This document shows, piece by piece, positions 25,897 through 34,605 of a DNA stretch of 61,711 nucleotides. The stretch's first letter is position 1. Every line of letters starts with the position of its first letter. The translations under genes were made by a program, and so were the position numbers. The stretch is from Bacillus multifaciens (GTDB taxonomy: Bacteria > Bacillota > Bacilli > Bacillales > Bacillaceae_G). The notes beneath the pieces were generated by a model, which ran no database searches, was not told the origin of the DNA, and saw only the letters and a program-made list of their open reading frames with translations. The stretch is taken from assembly GCF_030756675.1 (NCBI RefSeq), contig NZ_JAVBXD010000031.1:1-61711 (forward strand), written 5' to 3'.

Positions 25897-26814
25897 ATGG
25901 CTGTTAATGTATTAAATGCACTTATGAATTTAGGAACCTATTTAAATAATGACATTAAAGATATATACTCAGGATCAAATCGGATGAATAGTCAGGGAAC
26001 TGCGCTAGAATTTTATGTTAAAGATGCATACTGTAATGCATTTGATACAGAAAACATTGAAGAGAAAATAAAAATACATGAGCAATACTTTTCATATTTA
26101 GGTAATGATTCTAATCCACCTGATTTTGTTATTAAAGATGGTGAAGGTGTAGAAGTGAAAAAATTAGAATCCCTCACAGGACAACTGCAATTGAATAGTT
26201 CATATCCTAAAAATAAACTCAGACAGAGTGATTCGCGTATTTCTAACGAGTGTCGTACTTGTGATGGTGGAAAGTGGATTGAAAAGGATATGATGTATTC
26301 TATTGGTTTTATTCCAAAAAATAGTAATGAAATCAAGTTATTATGGTTTGTAGATGGTGAAGTTTATGCTGCAGATGATATAGTTTATAAAAATGTATTT
26401 GAACGTTTATCTAGTATTATTGAAACTGAATTTAAAGGATTAACATCAAAAACTAATGAATTAGCTAGATTTAATAAAATAGATAGTAGGGGATTAACTG
26501 ATTTACGCGTTCGTTCGATGTGGCTATTACAAAATCCAATCAAAGCATTTAAGGACATTATCCTTTTTGATAAGGAGAATGAGTTTTCAGTAATTGCTAT
26601 TATAAAGAAGGAAAAGTATGAAACATACGCCAATAAAGAAGAGTTTGAACAGTTTGTTCAAAATAGTTCTTATGTAGAAATAGAGAATGTTACGATTCCG
26701 CATCCAACTAATGCTAATGTAGAGGAACAGGTTGTTGTTATACATATGGCATATAAATCTTTAGAAGAAGCTCGAGAAGTTTCACAAAGTACAGAGCGTT
26801 TATCACTATTTTAA
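25897..26814 (+). CDS. type II restriction endonuclease, NgoPII-like
   Basis: A 305-residue protein that looks like the NgoPII restriction enzyme family (GGCC cutters, from memory). The catalytic PD-(D/E)xK core is P75-D76 in NPPDFVIKDG, then E86-V87-K88. The stretch GQLQLNSSYPKNKLRQSD and a Cys-x2-Cys (ECRTCDGGKW) are also characteristic. It sits directly before a C5-cytosine methylase on the same strand, as a type II pair should. The recognition sequence is inferred from family likeness only. A terminator-like hairpin separates the two genes. Confidence 0.72.
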   Translation: MAVNVLNALMNLGTYLNNDIKDIYSGSNRMNSQGTALEFYVKDAYCNAFDTENIEEKIKIHEQYFSYLGNDSNPPDFVIKDGEGVEVKKLESLTGQLQLNSSYPKNKLRQSDSRISNECRTCDGGKWIEKDMMYSIGFIPKNSNEIKLLWFVDGEVYAADDIVYKNVFERLSSIIETEFKGLTSKTNELARFNKIDSRGLTDLRVRSMWLLQNPIKAFKDIILFDKENEFSVIAIIKKEKYETYANKEEFEQFVQNSSYVEIENVTIPHPTNANVEEQVVVIHMAYKSLEEAREVSQSTERLSLF

Positions 26815-26838
26815 AAAACATAAAATTTTTAATTAATT

Positions 26839-26868
26839 AAGATCACCTAGATTGGGTGGTCTTTCTTA
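26839..26868 (+). terminator. terminator hairpin between restriction and methylase genes
   Basis: Stem AAGATCACC / GGGTGGTCTT (one G-T pair) followed by TCTTATT. It implies that the methylase has, at least partly, its own transcript, useful for protecting the host before the nuclease appears. Confidence 0.6.
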
Positions 26869-26929
26869 TTGATAATTTTTCTTTAAAAACGTAAACTAAT
26901 TGATAGAAATATCGAAGGGAGCATGTAAA

Positions 26930-28189
26930 ATGGTAAAGTTAGATGAACGAGGTCGAGGGAAATTTAAACCAGCTCCTGATTATAGCTTGGAGGAAGTTAG
27001 GGAAACCTTATTACAAAAAATTGAAGAAGAACGACAAAAAGAGGTAGATACACGCAGTGATTTTGATGAAAATGATCTGAGCTATAACGAGAATAAATAT
27101 AATGTTATAAGTTTATTTTGTGGAGCCGGGGGATTAGACTTAGGAATTGAGTTAGCTGGGTTAGAAGCTGTTCTAGGAACAGAGCGAGCAATGGAAGCTT
27201 TTCAAAATAAAGAAACTTACAATGCTATTCGTCATGAAAGTATTTTTCATAAAACATATGCTAATGACTTTTTTAGAGAAGCATTGCAAACATATAGAAA
27301 TAATTTTTCTCAAGATGTGTATTTGCACAATAAGGATATAAGAAAAGTTCATACGTTTCCAAATGCAGACCTTGTATTAGGGGGATTTCCGTGTCCGGGT
27401 TTCAGTGAAGCTGGTCCACGACTGGTTGATGATGAACGTAACTTTTTATATTTACATTTTATTAGGTGCTTAATGCAGACCCAACCGAAATTCTTTGTTG
27501 CGGAAAATGTTAAAGGTATGCTTACACTAGGAAAAGGAGAAGTGTTTAAGCAAATTGTTCAGGATTTCGAAGCTGCGGGGTACCGCGTATATACCAAATT
27601 GGTAAATTCTCGTGATTATGGAGTTCCACAATTAAGAGAACGTGTATTTTTAGTTGGTGTGAGAAACGATTTAGAGTTTGTTTATGAATTTCCTGAGCCG
27701 ACTCATGGTGAAGGTGAGGGGTTACTACCATATGTTACTTTAAAACAAGCAATTGGGGATTTGGAAAGTGATCCAGGACCTTACTTTACTGGTTCTTATT
27801 CGACAATATTTATGAGTCGTAATCGTAAGAAAAATTGGGATCAACAAAGTTTTACAATTCAAGCAAGTGGTAGACAAGCTCCGATCCATCCAGGCGGACT
27901 ACCAATGGAGAATGTTGATAAAAACAAATGGATTTTTTCCGATGGGGAAGAGAATAATCGTCGCTTGTCGGTGAAAGAGATTGCTCGCATTCAAACATTC
28001 CCGGATTGGTATGAATTTAGCGATGGTGCTAACCAAAAAATGAGTGTGAATGGTCGATTAGACAAGATTTATAAGCAAATTGGCAATGCAGTTCCTGTTT
28101 TATTAGCTCGTGCAATTGTTAAACCGATTGCTGAATACGCGGTGAGTCAGCCGATAAATAGGGAAGATCAATTGATTTTTAATATATAA
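26930..28189 (+). CDS. DNA (cytosine-5-)-methyltransferase
   Basis: A C5-methylase of 419 residues: motif I ISLFCGAGGLDLGIELAG, motif IV GGFPCPGFSEAG with catalytic Cys near residue 155, motif VI VAENVKG, motif VIII DYGVPQLRERVFLVG and motif X QIGNAVPVLLARAI. Motif IV has Pro where Gln is most common (PCPGFS), which is a known variant. The ATG at 26930 is preceded by GAAGGGAGC; the frame is open from a TTG at 26900. It should protect the site cut by the preceding enzyme. The ~55-residue charged N-terminal extension precedes motif I. Confidence 0.85.
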   Translation: MVKLDERGRGKFKPAPDYSLEEVRETLLQKIEEERQKEVDTRSDFDENDLSYNENKYNVISLFCGAGGLDLGIELAGLEAVLGTERAMEAFQNKETYNAIRHESIFHKTYANDFFREALQTYRNNFSQDVYLHNKDIRKVHTFPNADLVLGGFPCPGFSEAGPRLVDDERNFLYLHFIRCLMQTQPKFFVAENVKGMLTLGKGEVFKQIVQDFEAAGYRVYTKLVNSRDYGVPQLRERVFLVGVRNDLEFVYEFPEPTHGEGEGLLPYVTLKQAIGDLESDPGPYFTGSYSTIFMSRNRKKNWDQQSFTIQASGRQAPIHPGGLPMENVDKNKWIFSDGEENNRRLSVKEIARIQTFPDWYEFSDGANQKMSVNGRLDKIYKQIGNAVPVLLARAIVKPIAEYAVSQPINREDQLIFNI

Positions 28190-28393
28190 TATATATCTAC
28201 AGTAAGGGTATATAAGAAATGATTTTTATATAATTAAGTTTCTTTGTTTTAAAAGAGTTAGAAGGATAAGTCCAAGCGAAGAAATTTTAAGGATCTATGA
28301 CGGTAATTATGTAGATAATATTCTATATAATATCGTCTTTTTTCGTTTTAAAAGTTAAAATGGTAGTAAAGACTTTTAGTAAAGGATGTTTTT
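28190..28393. other. intergenic region
   Basis: A/T-rich, with no gene seen. A weak inverted repeat (AAAACGA / TCGTTTT-like) occurs around 28330-28350. The next gene has AAAGGATG before its ATG. Confidence 0.3.
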
Positions 28394-29566
28394 ATGGCTG
28401 TTTCATTTGCTAATTTAGATAAAGCAAATTTAATATTGGATGAAGTGTATTTAAGTGGTAGCAATGGAAATATGTCTGATGAGGTTTTAAGTAAATTAAT
28501 GTATGTAGAGAATTCAGGAGGATTTAGAGCGAGGGGAACTAAAAAGGAATTTGATTTGAAATATGTTGTATTATTCACAACTGGAGAAGATGTTGATTGG
28601 GTAGATGAAATTGATGTGGAGAGCGGTAAGTTTATTTATTATGGGGATAATAAAAAACCGGGAAGAACCCTTCATGATGAAAGAAATAAAAAAATGGGAA
28701 ATATTATTTTAAGGGAGTGTTTTAATCGTCTACATAGTGGTGACAGAAGTGAAATACCACCATTTTTTGTCTTTTCTAAAGAAAAAGGTAGAGATGTAAG
28801 GTTCAGAGGAATTGCTGTGCCTGGATATGAGGGTATGTGCGCTAATGAGGATTTGATAGCGATGTGGAGTATAAAAGATGGTTGTAGATTCCAAAATTAT
28901 AAATCAACATTTACAATTCTAGATGTAAGTGAAATAGAAAGAAAATGGATTCATGATTTACTAATTGATAAAGGGATAGAAAGTAGGCATGCACCAAAAG
29001 CATGGAAAGATTGGATATTGAAAGGTTGCTATACGCCACTTAAGGCAAAAAAATCTAAGAAATATAGAAATAAACAAGAGCAATTACCTAATTCTAATAG
29101 TGATTTAGAGATTATAGATACAATATACAGTTATTTTAAAACAGGGCAAGCTTTTGAACCATGTGCTGGTAGAATAGCACAATTAATGGATTCAAATATA
29201 ATTGGTTATGACGTTACAAAGAAATCACGAGATGGTGGAAGAGATATAGTTGGTAAATACAGAATTGGTGTTGAATCAAGCTCAATTTTAGTTGATTTTT
29301 CTTTAGAAGCTAAGCGATATGAGATGAAAAATGGTGTAGGTGTTAAAGATACATCCCGTCTAATATCAAGATTACGTCATAGGCAATTGGGTATCTTAGT
29401 TACAACGTCTTATGTAGGTATGCAAACGTATAAAGAAATTATTGATGATGAACATCCGGTAGTGATTATTTCTGCTGTTGAAATTGTTTTAATATTAAAG
29501 CGTGCTGGATATAAAAATAAAGAAGAAGTTTTAACGTGGCTTAAATCAAACTTTAAAAGAGAATAA
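28394..29566 (+). CDS. modification-dependent restriction endonuclease (AspBHI-N plus Mrr)
   Basis: A 390-residue protein. Residues ~30-200 resemble the N-terminal modified-base-reading domain of AspBHI-type enzymes (GRTLHDERNKKMGNIILREC, then PPFFVFSK and GRDVRFRGIAVPG). Residues ~235-385 are an Mrr-type nuclease with DGGRDIVG ... EAKRYE as the catalytic D...E-x-K, and RLRHRQLGILVTTSYVG after it. The enzymes known from this group cut DNA containing 5-methylcytosine. Placed beside a C5-methylase, its reading context must avoid the methylated host sites. Domain naming is by eye; no specificity is claimed. Confidence 0.7.
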   Translation: MAVSFANLDKANLILDEVYLSGSNGNMSDEVLSKLMYVENSGGFRARGTKKEFDLKYVVLFTTGEDVDWVDEIDVESGKFIYYGDNKKPGRTLHDERNKKMGNIILRECFNRLHSGDRSEIPPFFVFSKEKGRDVRFRGIAVPGYEGMCANEDLIAMWSIKDGCRFQNYKSTFTILDVSEIERKWIHDLLIDKGIESRHAPKAWKDWILKGCYTPLKAKKSKKYRNKQEQLPNSNSDLEIIDTIYSYFKTGQAFEPCAGRIAQLMDSNIIGYDVTKKSRDGGRDIVGKYRIGVESSSILVDFSLEAKRYEMKNGVGVKDTSRLISRLRHRQLGILVTTSYVGMQTYKEIIDDEHPVVIISAVEIVLILKRAGYKNKEEVLTWLKSNFKRE

Positions 29567-29569
29567 GAG

Positions 29570-29607
29570 ATAAATAAAAAACTAGCTAATGCTAGTTTTT
29601 TATTTAT
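29570..29607. terminator. bidirectional terminator between convergent genes
   Basis: A perfect 17-base inverted repeat (arm ATAAATAAAAAACTAGC) around TAAT. It serves both the gene ending at 29566 and the leftward gene ending at 29607. Confidence 0.85.
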
Positions 29608-30434
29608 CATTTTTTTCTAGGAATTACAATATTAAAATCACTTTGTAAGCTGTTTAGAATATGGTTATGATTTAACCTATTTGGTTTAACAGGAATAAAC
29701 TCACCTAGTTTGGATAATTCTTGTGCAGAAGTGATAGTAGTTAACGAATTAAGAGGATGAAAAGGTTTAAATTCTGTATATACATTTTTCCCTCTATTTG
29801 TGCCTTCTGTCATTGGATTAATAGGTCTACAAGCAATCATAAATTCCCCTACAGCTTGGGAAATTGTTTCATGATTAATAGGGCGTAAGTTATGTACTAA
29901 ATCATCAATAGAGTTTGGTGGTGTGTTACTAATATACATACAGTTAGCGGTAGCATCTGTTTCTTCACCATATCCTCTAACTACAGAAATAACATCCTCT
30001 GGGGTAAAAATATCTAAAAAACGAATGGCTGTATTTCCGCTTCTTCTACCAAAACAAATACTAACACCAACAAATGGAGAAGCATTTGACTGTGTAATCC
30101 ACCAATTTGCCCATTCGGTAATAGTATGGCTTAATCTATCAAACGTTTCTTCCCCAAATTCTTCTAAGAATCTTAAATGACCGTACCAATTTCCAAAATA
30201 ATCAGCCGAAGATAGCTTGGCTGAGATTTTTAGATTAACTGAATCACTTAATTGAATAAGCACATCTGTTTTGTTATTTCTATCTTTAGAACCAATTCTA
30301 TTTGATGAAATAATAGTTGAATTAGGTACAATACCTAATTCATTCATCCAATCAGGTAAGTGAGTTGGAATTTTTGTTTCAAGAGTAGCACAATCTGCAA
30401 TTCTTTGTTCGAATAAATCTGTAGCTCTAGACAA
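29607..30434 (-). CDS. unrecognised protein, possible nuclease of the defence island
   Basis: A 275-residue protein starting with TTG after GGGGGAAA. The only motif I can point to is NKTDVLIQLSDSVNLKISAK, which has an Asp, about a dozen residues, and then S-A-K, a spacing compatible with a degenerate PD-(D/E)xK nuclease. SSADYFGNWYGHLRFLEEF follows. No membrane segment or signal peptide is present. It converges on the modification-dependent nuclease gene and sits inside the island, so a restriction role is a reasonable guess and no more. Confidence 0.55.
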   Translation of the reverse strand: MSRATDLFEQRIADCATLETKIPTHLPDWMNELGIVPNSTIISSNRIGSKDRNNKTDVLIQLSDSVNLKISAKLSSADYFGNWYGHLRFLEEFGEETFDRLSHTITEWANWWITQSNASPFVGVSICFGRRSGNTAIRFLDIFTPEDVISVVRGYGEETDATANCMYISNTPPNSIDDLVHNLRPINHETISQAVGEFMIACRPINPMTEGTNRGKNVYTEFKPFHPLNSLTTITSAQELSKLGEFIPVKPNRLNHNHILNSLQSDFNIVIPRKK

Positions 30435-30639
30435 AGTATTTCCCCCTTTTTGTAAAATATATACATAAATAATTATACACTATATGGTTATATAATTATA
30501 TTATAATGCAAGCGTTAGTAGAAGGAGAAAACATGCAAGATAAATACACAGGATTAAATAAGAAATATGATCTTTTATGTGAAGTTAGAAGCACGAAGAA
30601 AAGAACTTCTCATACCCTATTAGGAACAAGCTAAGTCCC

Positions 30640-30964
30640 CTCTTTTAATTACTGGAATAGTGGGTGCAGTTGCCGGCACTATCGTGGAAATTGGAATGGA
30701 TATGAGGTAATTTCCTTCCGCTACGTATTTTGCATCTTGGGCAGGCTGTCACCAGGGAATCATGAAGGTACAGGCAAAAAGATTACCCTAACGATGAAAG
30801 GAAAGTCCCACACCAAGTTAACGTTTTGGGTTGTTTCTCAGACAAGTCATACTTGGTCAGCTGCAAGGAATTGGTTACTAGCTGTATATCGAGGGAAGAA
30901 AAAAGCGCTCCTTGCCATCGCTCATAAAATGATAAAAATCGTTCATCATATCTTAGAACAGTGA
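30640..30964 (+). pseudogene. IS110-family transposase remnant
   Basis: The decayed reading frame gives ITGIVGAVAGTIVEIGMDM, a stop, then FPSATYFASWAGCHQGN, and after a frame change SPGNHEGTGKKITLTMKGKS, KKKALLAIAHKMIKIVHHIL. This is the C-terminal part of an IS110 transposase (the P-G-N-x-x-S/T-G-K stretch and the A-x-A-H-x-x-I ending are typical). At least one stop and one frameshift disrupt it. The upstream part is lost. It lies just left of the four-gene operon and marks past mobility. Confidence 0.75.
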
Positions 30965-31587
30965 ACTCGATTTGTGGAGTATGAAAAATTACCAGCATAA
31001 CCACGATTTTAACTTCAGATATGTAGGTTGCTAAAAAAAGCAATTATATCAGTAGCGTTCTTATTGTCTTTTACTTGTTTTACATGAAAAAACAAGATCT
31101 CAAACCCATTCTTAAGTCCATTGGATAGAGCTGTAAATAAAGTTTTTCTCACAGAAAATATATCTGTCCCTATGTACGATTTACTTAACGATTTAATCTT
31201 ACTATTCTATATTTCATCTATCACTGTTCTCATATTGTTAAACAACATATTGTGTAAAATATTGAATAACATAGCGGTTTAACGGGAAAAATATTATGAG
31301 TTTTTACTTTTTTTAGGTAAAGTGGACAAATGGTGTTGAATGTAAAATTAGGTAATTATATTTAGTGCGATATTGAAGAATAAAATAAAAAAGATACATC
31401 TCATATTTAATTCCAAATGGATTATTTTGGTTTGTATGAAAATCTATTATAATTAAGATAAGGACATCTGTAATTTTTGATATAAAACGGATGTGATTTT
31501 CACTTGTACAAATGTTTATAAAGTTATAGCGTGTCTGTAGACAGAACTCCTGTCACAATGTAACCATTAAGGATGTGTGTGGACATT
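30965..31587. other. intergenic region upstream of the four-gene operon
   Basis: Over 600 bases with no intact gene. It has the look of decayed DNA, with short frames on both strands and no ribosome sites. The operon promoter should lie in the last ~150 bases but I cannot choose one with confidence. Confidence 0.4.
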
Positions 31588-33621
31588 ATGTCATATTTAA
31601 AGTGGAATGACTTAATTGCCAGTTACTTCTTTAATGAAGAGATGGCTGGTCAAGAGGTTTTACTATTTATAGATAAGAGTTTAATTAAGCAATTAGGGAA
31701 AAAAATTGGTGAGAATTTAGATGATTTTATTTCTTCCCTCATTGAGGGACCGCACTGGATAAGAGCGAGCAGCAACTCTGGGATTTGTCAAAAGGCTCTC
31801 TTGGCTGCAGACAAGTGGAGGGGCAGAAAATTAGAGTATCCGCCTTATATCGGCTATTTAGCCCTTTTTGTTCTAGCCGGATATGTACAAGACGAGAATT
31901 TTTCTCAAATTGCCTATTATCCAAAACTGCGTAATTTGCTTGGAGAGGAGAAAGGATCTGGACAGTATCCTTCTTTTGATAGAATGGAAAGTTTATGGAA
32001 GGATCTTGAGAAATGGAGTACAGAGGATAAATTTGAGGAGTATGGGCGCTTCAAAGTTAGGATTAGAGGAAGGTATAGGCACGTTGGGTTACCTTTATCA
32101 CAGACTATTATATCTAGTAGGGAGAGAAAGAGGCTCCCTTTAATTTTTAACAAGGTGGGTATCACTTTCTATGATTCTCCAGACAGTGAAACTGTACGAA
32201 AAATACTTCTTGATCATGGAGAGGAACACTTTACTAAAAAGACAATGAGGCTTTTAAAGGGAGAAGAAGAGAACAGTGAACTATTACAAGCCTTACTCGA
32301 TCTTGCTGGTGACACATTAGTGGAGTGGGATGGTATTATACCAGGAGATTTAATAGATTCTAATAGCTTTGTCCATGCAAAGCTAAGACTGTGTTTATCG
32401 TTAAACAAGCTGACCGAGAAAGCCGCATTTACTCTTAGAATAAACACTCAAAATGAATTTCCTGATGAACCGTTAACGTTTCGAAGAAAAATGGTTGTAG
32501 ATACCGTTAGATGCATAAGAATCACAAATGGATGGTCTACAGAACTTAAGGATAATCAGAATGTAAGGTTGGATGCAACTAGACTTAACTGGATACAAGG
32601 GGAACAGTTTGAGGACTTAGAAAATAGATGGAAAGTTTCGTTGCCTGGTGCTCCTGTACGTGTTTTTATGCTGGGGAGGGAGTATGGTTTGTACAATTTG
32701 GTGGAAGTCCCTCGCATTAAATTTGACTCTAAGTTTATGGTGCTATGTTCTTCTTCCCATATTGGTAGGGTAAGAGAGTGGCTGGAATATTCATGTCAAG
32801 GGGTTGGAGAACTTCAATATACGGGATTGCCACAAGGTTGGTCATTATTTCATGCAACTAATCCTAGGGAGCCTTGTTTAGGTATTCCGGCTTTAACGCT
32901 CGTAGAGGAGACTAAAGTTCGCTTTATTGATGGAATACGTTTAGGGAATGGAAACACCTTTCTGAGTACGTTATTACCAAGAATTATGCTTGAGAATAAC
33001 AAAGAGGGAGCTATTGTAACATTAGGTGATACAGTACTTGAGCAGGAACATGAGTCTAAATATTGGAAGTTACCTGGAAATCTGCCGGTTGATAAAAAAC
33101 TAATTATACATATTTTATACCAAGGCACAAGTGTTAAAAAGGTGACTTTTAAAGTTATTAAGCCTACTGTAGCGATATCTAGCACTAAAGAGTTTGTAAG
33201 AGAAAAGGGCTTATGTTTAGATAGAGAAGAGAAAGTAAATATTGGAGTAGTTTCCCTTGGTGCTACCACTTTAACACGTAATTTGCAGCGTCCGTTACCA
33301 ACACACTTGTCAAATGAGATTATTTTTATTGGGCAAAAGCTAGGTGAGATATACCATTGGCATGGGAGAAATAAAGTGGAGTTGGAATGGGAACCTATTT
33401 GGGCTATATGGAAAGCTGGGCGAAAGAAATGGAAAGTACAATTTTGCTCTACACGGCCTTTAAATAAATGTGAGTTAGAAAGCCAGATAGTTAGCAAAAA
33501 AGACATGAAACACTGGAAATCAGTCATGTGCAAAATGAGAAAAACTATAGAGAAACCGAAATTTCAAGTTTTACATGAACTTTGGAATAGATATTTAGAG
33601 GTGGCGAAAAGTGTCCAATGA
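31588..33621 (+). CDS. unrecognised 677-residue protein, first gene of DruE-like operon
   Basis: I do not recognise this protein. It starts MSYLKWNDLIASYFF at 31588; the frame is open to an ATG at 31573, and neither start has a strong ribosome site. The N-terminal ~250 residues are helical and charged (IGYLALFVLAGYVQDENFSQ, then RIRGRYRHVGLPLSQ). The C-terminal ~400 residues look beta-rich, as in multi-domain scaffold or DNA-binding proteins. No nuclease, kinase or NTPase motif is visible, and there is no signal peptide. It overlaps the next gene by 11 bases, so it belongs to one functional unit with the helicase. A role as target-recognition or adaptor subunit would fit but is a guess. Confidence 0.7.
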   Translation: MSYLKWNDLIASYFFNEEMAGQEVLLFIDKSLIKQLGKKIGENLDDFISSLIEGPHWIRASSNSGICQKALLAADKWRGRKLEYPPYIGYLALFVLAGYVQDENFSQIAYYPKLRNLLGEEKGSGQYPSFDRMESLWKDLEKWSTEDKFEEYGRFKVRIRGRYRHVGLPLSQTIISSRERKRLPLIFNKVGITFYDSPDSETVRKILLDHGEEHFTKKTMRLLKGEEENSELLQALLDLAGDTLVEWDGIIPGDLIDSNSFVHAKLRLCLSLNKLTEKAAFTLRINTQNEFPDEPLTFRRKMVVDTVRCIRITNGWSTELKDNQNVRLDATRLNWIQGEQFEDLENRWKVSLPGAPVRVFMLGREYGLYNLVEVPRIKFDSKFMVLCSSSHIGRVREWLEYSCQGVGELQYTGLPQGWSLFHATNPREPCLGIPALTLVEETKVRFIDGIRLGNGNTFLSTLLPRIMLENNKEGAIVTLGDTVLEQEHESKYWKLPGNLPVDKKLIIHILYQGTSVKKVTFKVIKPTVAISSTKEFVREKGLCLDREEKVNIGVVSLGATTLTRNLQRPLPTHLSNEIIFIGQKLGEIYHWHGRNKVELEWEPIWAIWKAGRKKWKVQFCSTRPLNKCELESQIVSKKDMKHWKSVMCKMRKTIEKPKFQVLHELWNRYLEVAKSVQ

Positions 33622-34591
33622 CATTCTAAGTATTTTAAGTGCATTAGGTAAAATTAATATAGAGAAATTTAAGAAGATCTATGACATTCTTTTAAGGCAA
33701 GAATTTGGTGAAGATGAGGAAGAACGTCTCGACTACCCTTATTTTAACGTGTTAAATGACTTAGAGATGCTAGGGCACTGTGAAATTGACTATATAAGTA
33801 GGGAAATATACGTTTGTCCTCCTTCTTTTGCTCTATTGCCTAGTAGGGGGATACCAAAAGTAGTGTTGGCTGGAGGAAGAAGTGAAAAGGTGATAGACCA
33901 TTTATATAGGCTATTAAAAAAAAATCCTGACAAGCTAAGTGTAACTACAGTAGACTCAGCTTATGCTAAAAATACAGTTTTCCCCTCGACAATTTACATT
34001 GAGGCTAAAAATCAACGTATTTTAGAAAGAATTGCTGAAATTATAGGAGCTGAGGGGAATTTTAGTGTTCCTGCTTGTTGGACATTATTAGCTGCAGTGC
34101 CTAGTATACAGGAAGTTATGGACTCTCTTAAATATAATGTAGAAGCTGAATTAAACTGGAAAAAAAATATTTTTTGTAATATCCAGTTACAATTTAGACA
34201 ATTCCACTGTTCTGACAAAGTTAAGCTGATTAATTATACAAATCCGATATCGCAACAACAGCAAACTTGGATTTGGAATGGGAAGCAGGCAGCAAAGATC
34301 GATAGAAACTGGGGGAGATATGTCTTATTAGCTCATTATAAGATAAGGGTACTTTTATTTGATGAAATAAATCAAAGCTTGGCAGTACCTACTACTGTTC
34401 CATTGCCTAAGGAATTGGCAAAAGCTTCTGCCCTTTGTTCAGGTTATCTACCACGAGACAAAGCACTCATTAAACAAGTAGGAAAGCTTAATAAAGGAAT
34501 AAGAGTTACTGTATATGAAGGAATATCAAATGAAATGGCTGTAGAGATATCTAAAAAGCTAGGACAAAATCTCGTAGAATGTCATTTATAA
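33611..34591 (+). CDS. unrecognised 326-residue protein, second gene of DruE-like operon
   Basis: It begins with GTG inside the end of the preceding gene. The first ~80 residues (ILSALGKINIEKFKKIYDIL ... LNDLEMLGHCEIDY, REIYVCPP) look like a winged-helix domain. The rest has mixed alpha/beta character without catalytic motifs I can name; PKVVLAGGRSEKVIDHLYRL could be the start of a Rossmann-like subdomain. It ends 14 bases before the helicase gene. It probably acts as a DNA- or protein-binding subunit of the same system. No family name can be supported. Confidence 0.7.
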   Translation: MSNDILSILSALGKINIEKFKKIYDILLRQEFGEDEEERLDYPYFNVLNDLEMLGHCEIDYISREIYVCPPSFALLPSRGIPKVVLAGGRSEKVIDHLYRLLKKNPDKLSVTTVDSAYAKNTVFPSTIYIEAKNQRILERIAEIIGAEGNFSVPACWTLLAAVPSIQEVMDSLKYNVEAELNWKKNIFCNIQLQFRQFHCSDKVKLINYTNPISQQQQTWIWNGKQAAKIDRNWGRYVLLAHYKIRVLLFDEINQSLAVPTTVPLPKELAKASALCSGYLPRDKALIKQVGKLNKGIRVTVYEGISNEMAVEISKKLGQNLVECHL

Positions 34592-34605
34592 AGGGAGGAA
34601 GATAG

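Noticed and set aside
30525-30640. Short frame MQDKYTGLNKKYDLLCEVRS
   Set aside because: It ends after about 33 codons and runs into the IS110 fossil. It has a passable ribosome site but nothing to support a gene.
32850-33533. 227-codon leftward frame inside the first DruE-operon gene
   Set aside because: It is a shadow of the rightward gene: no ribosome site, Cys/Ser-rich composition, no family likeness.
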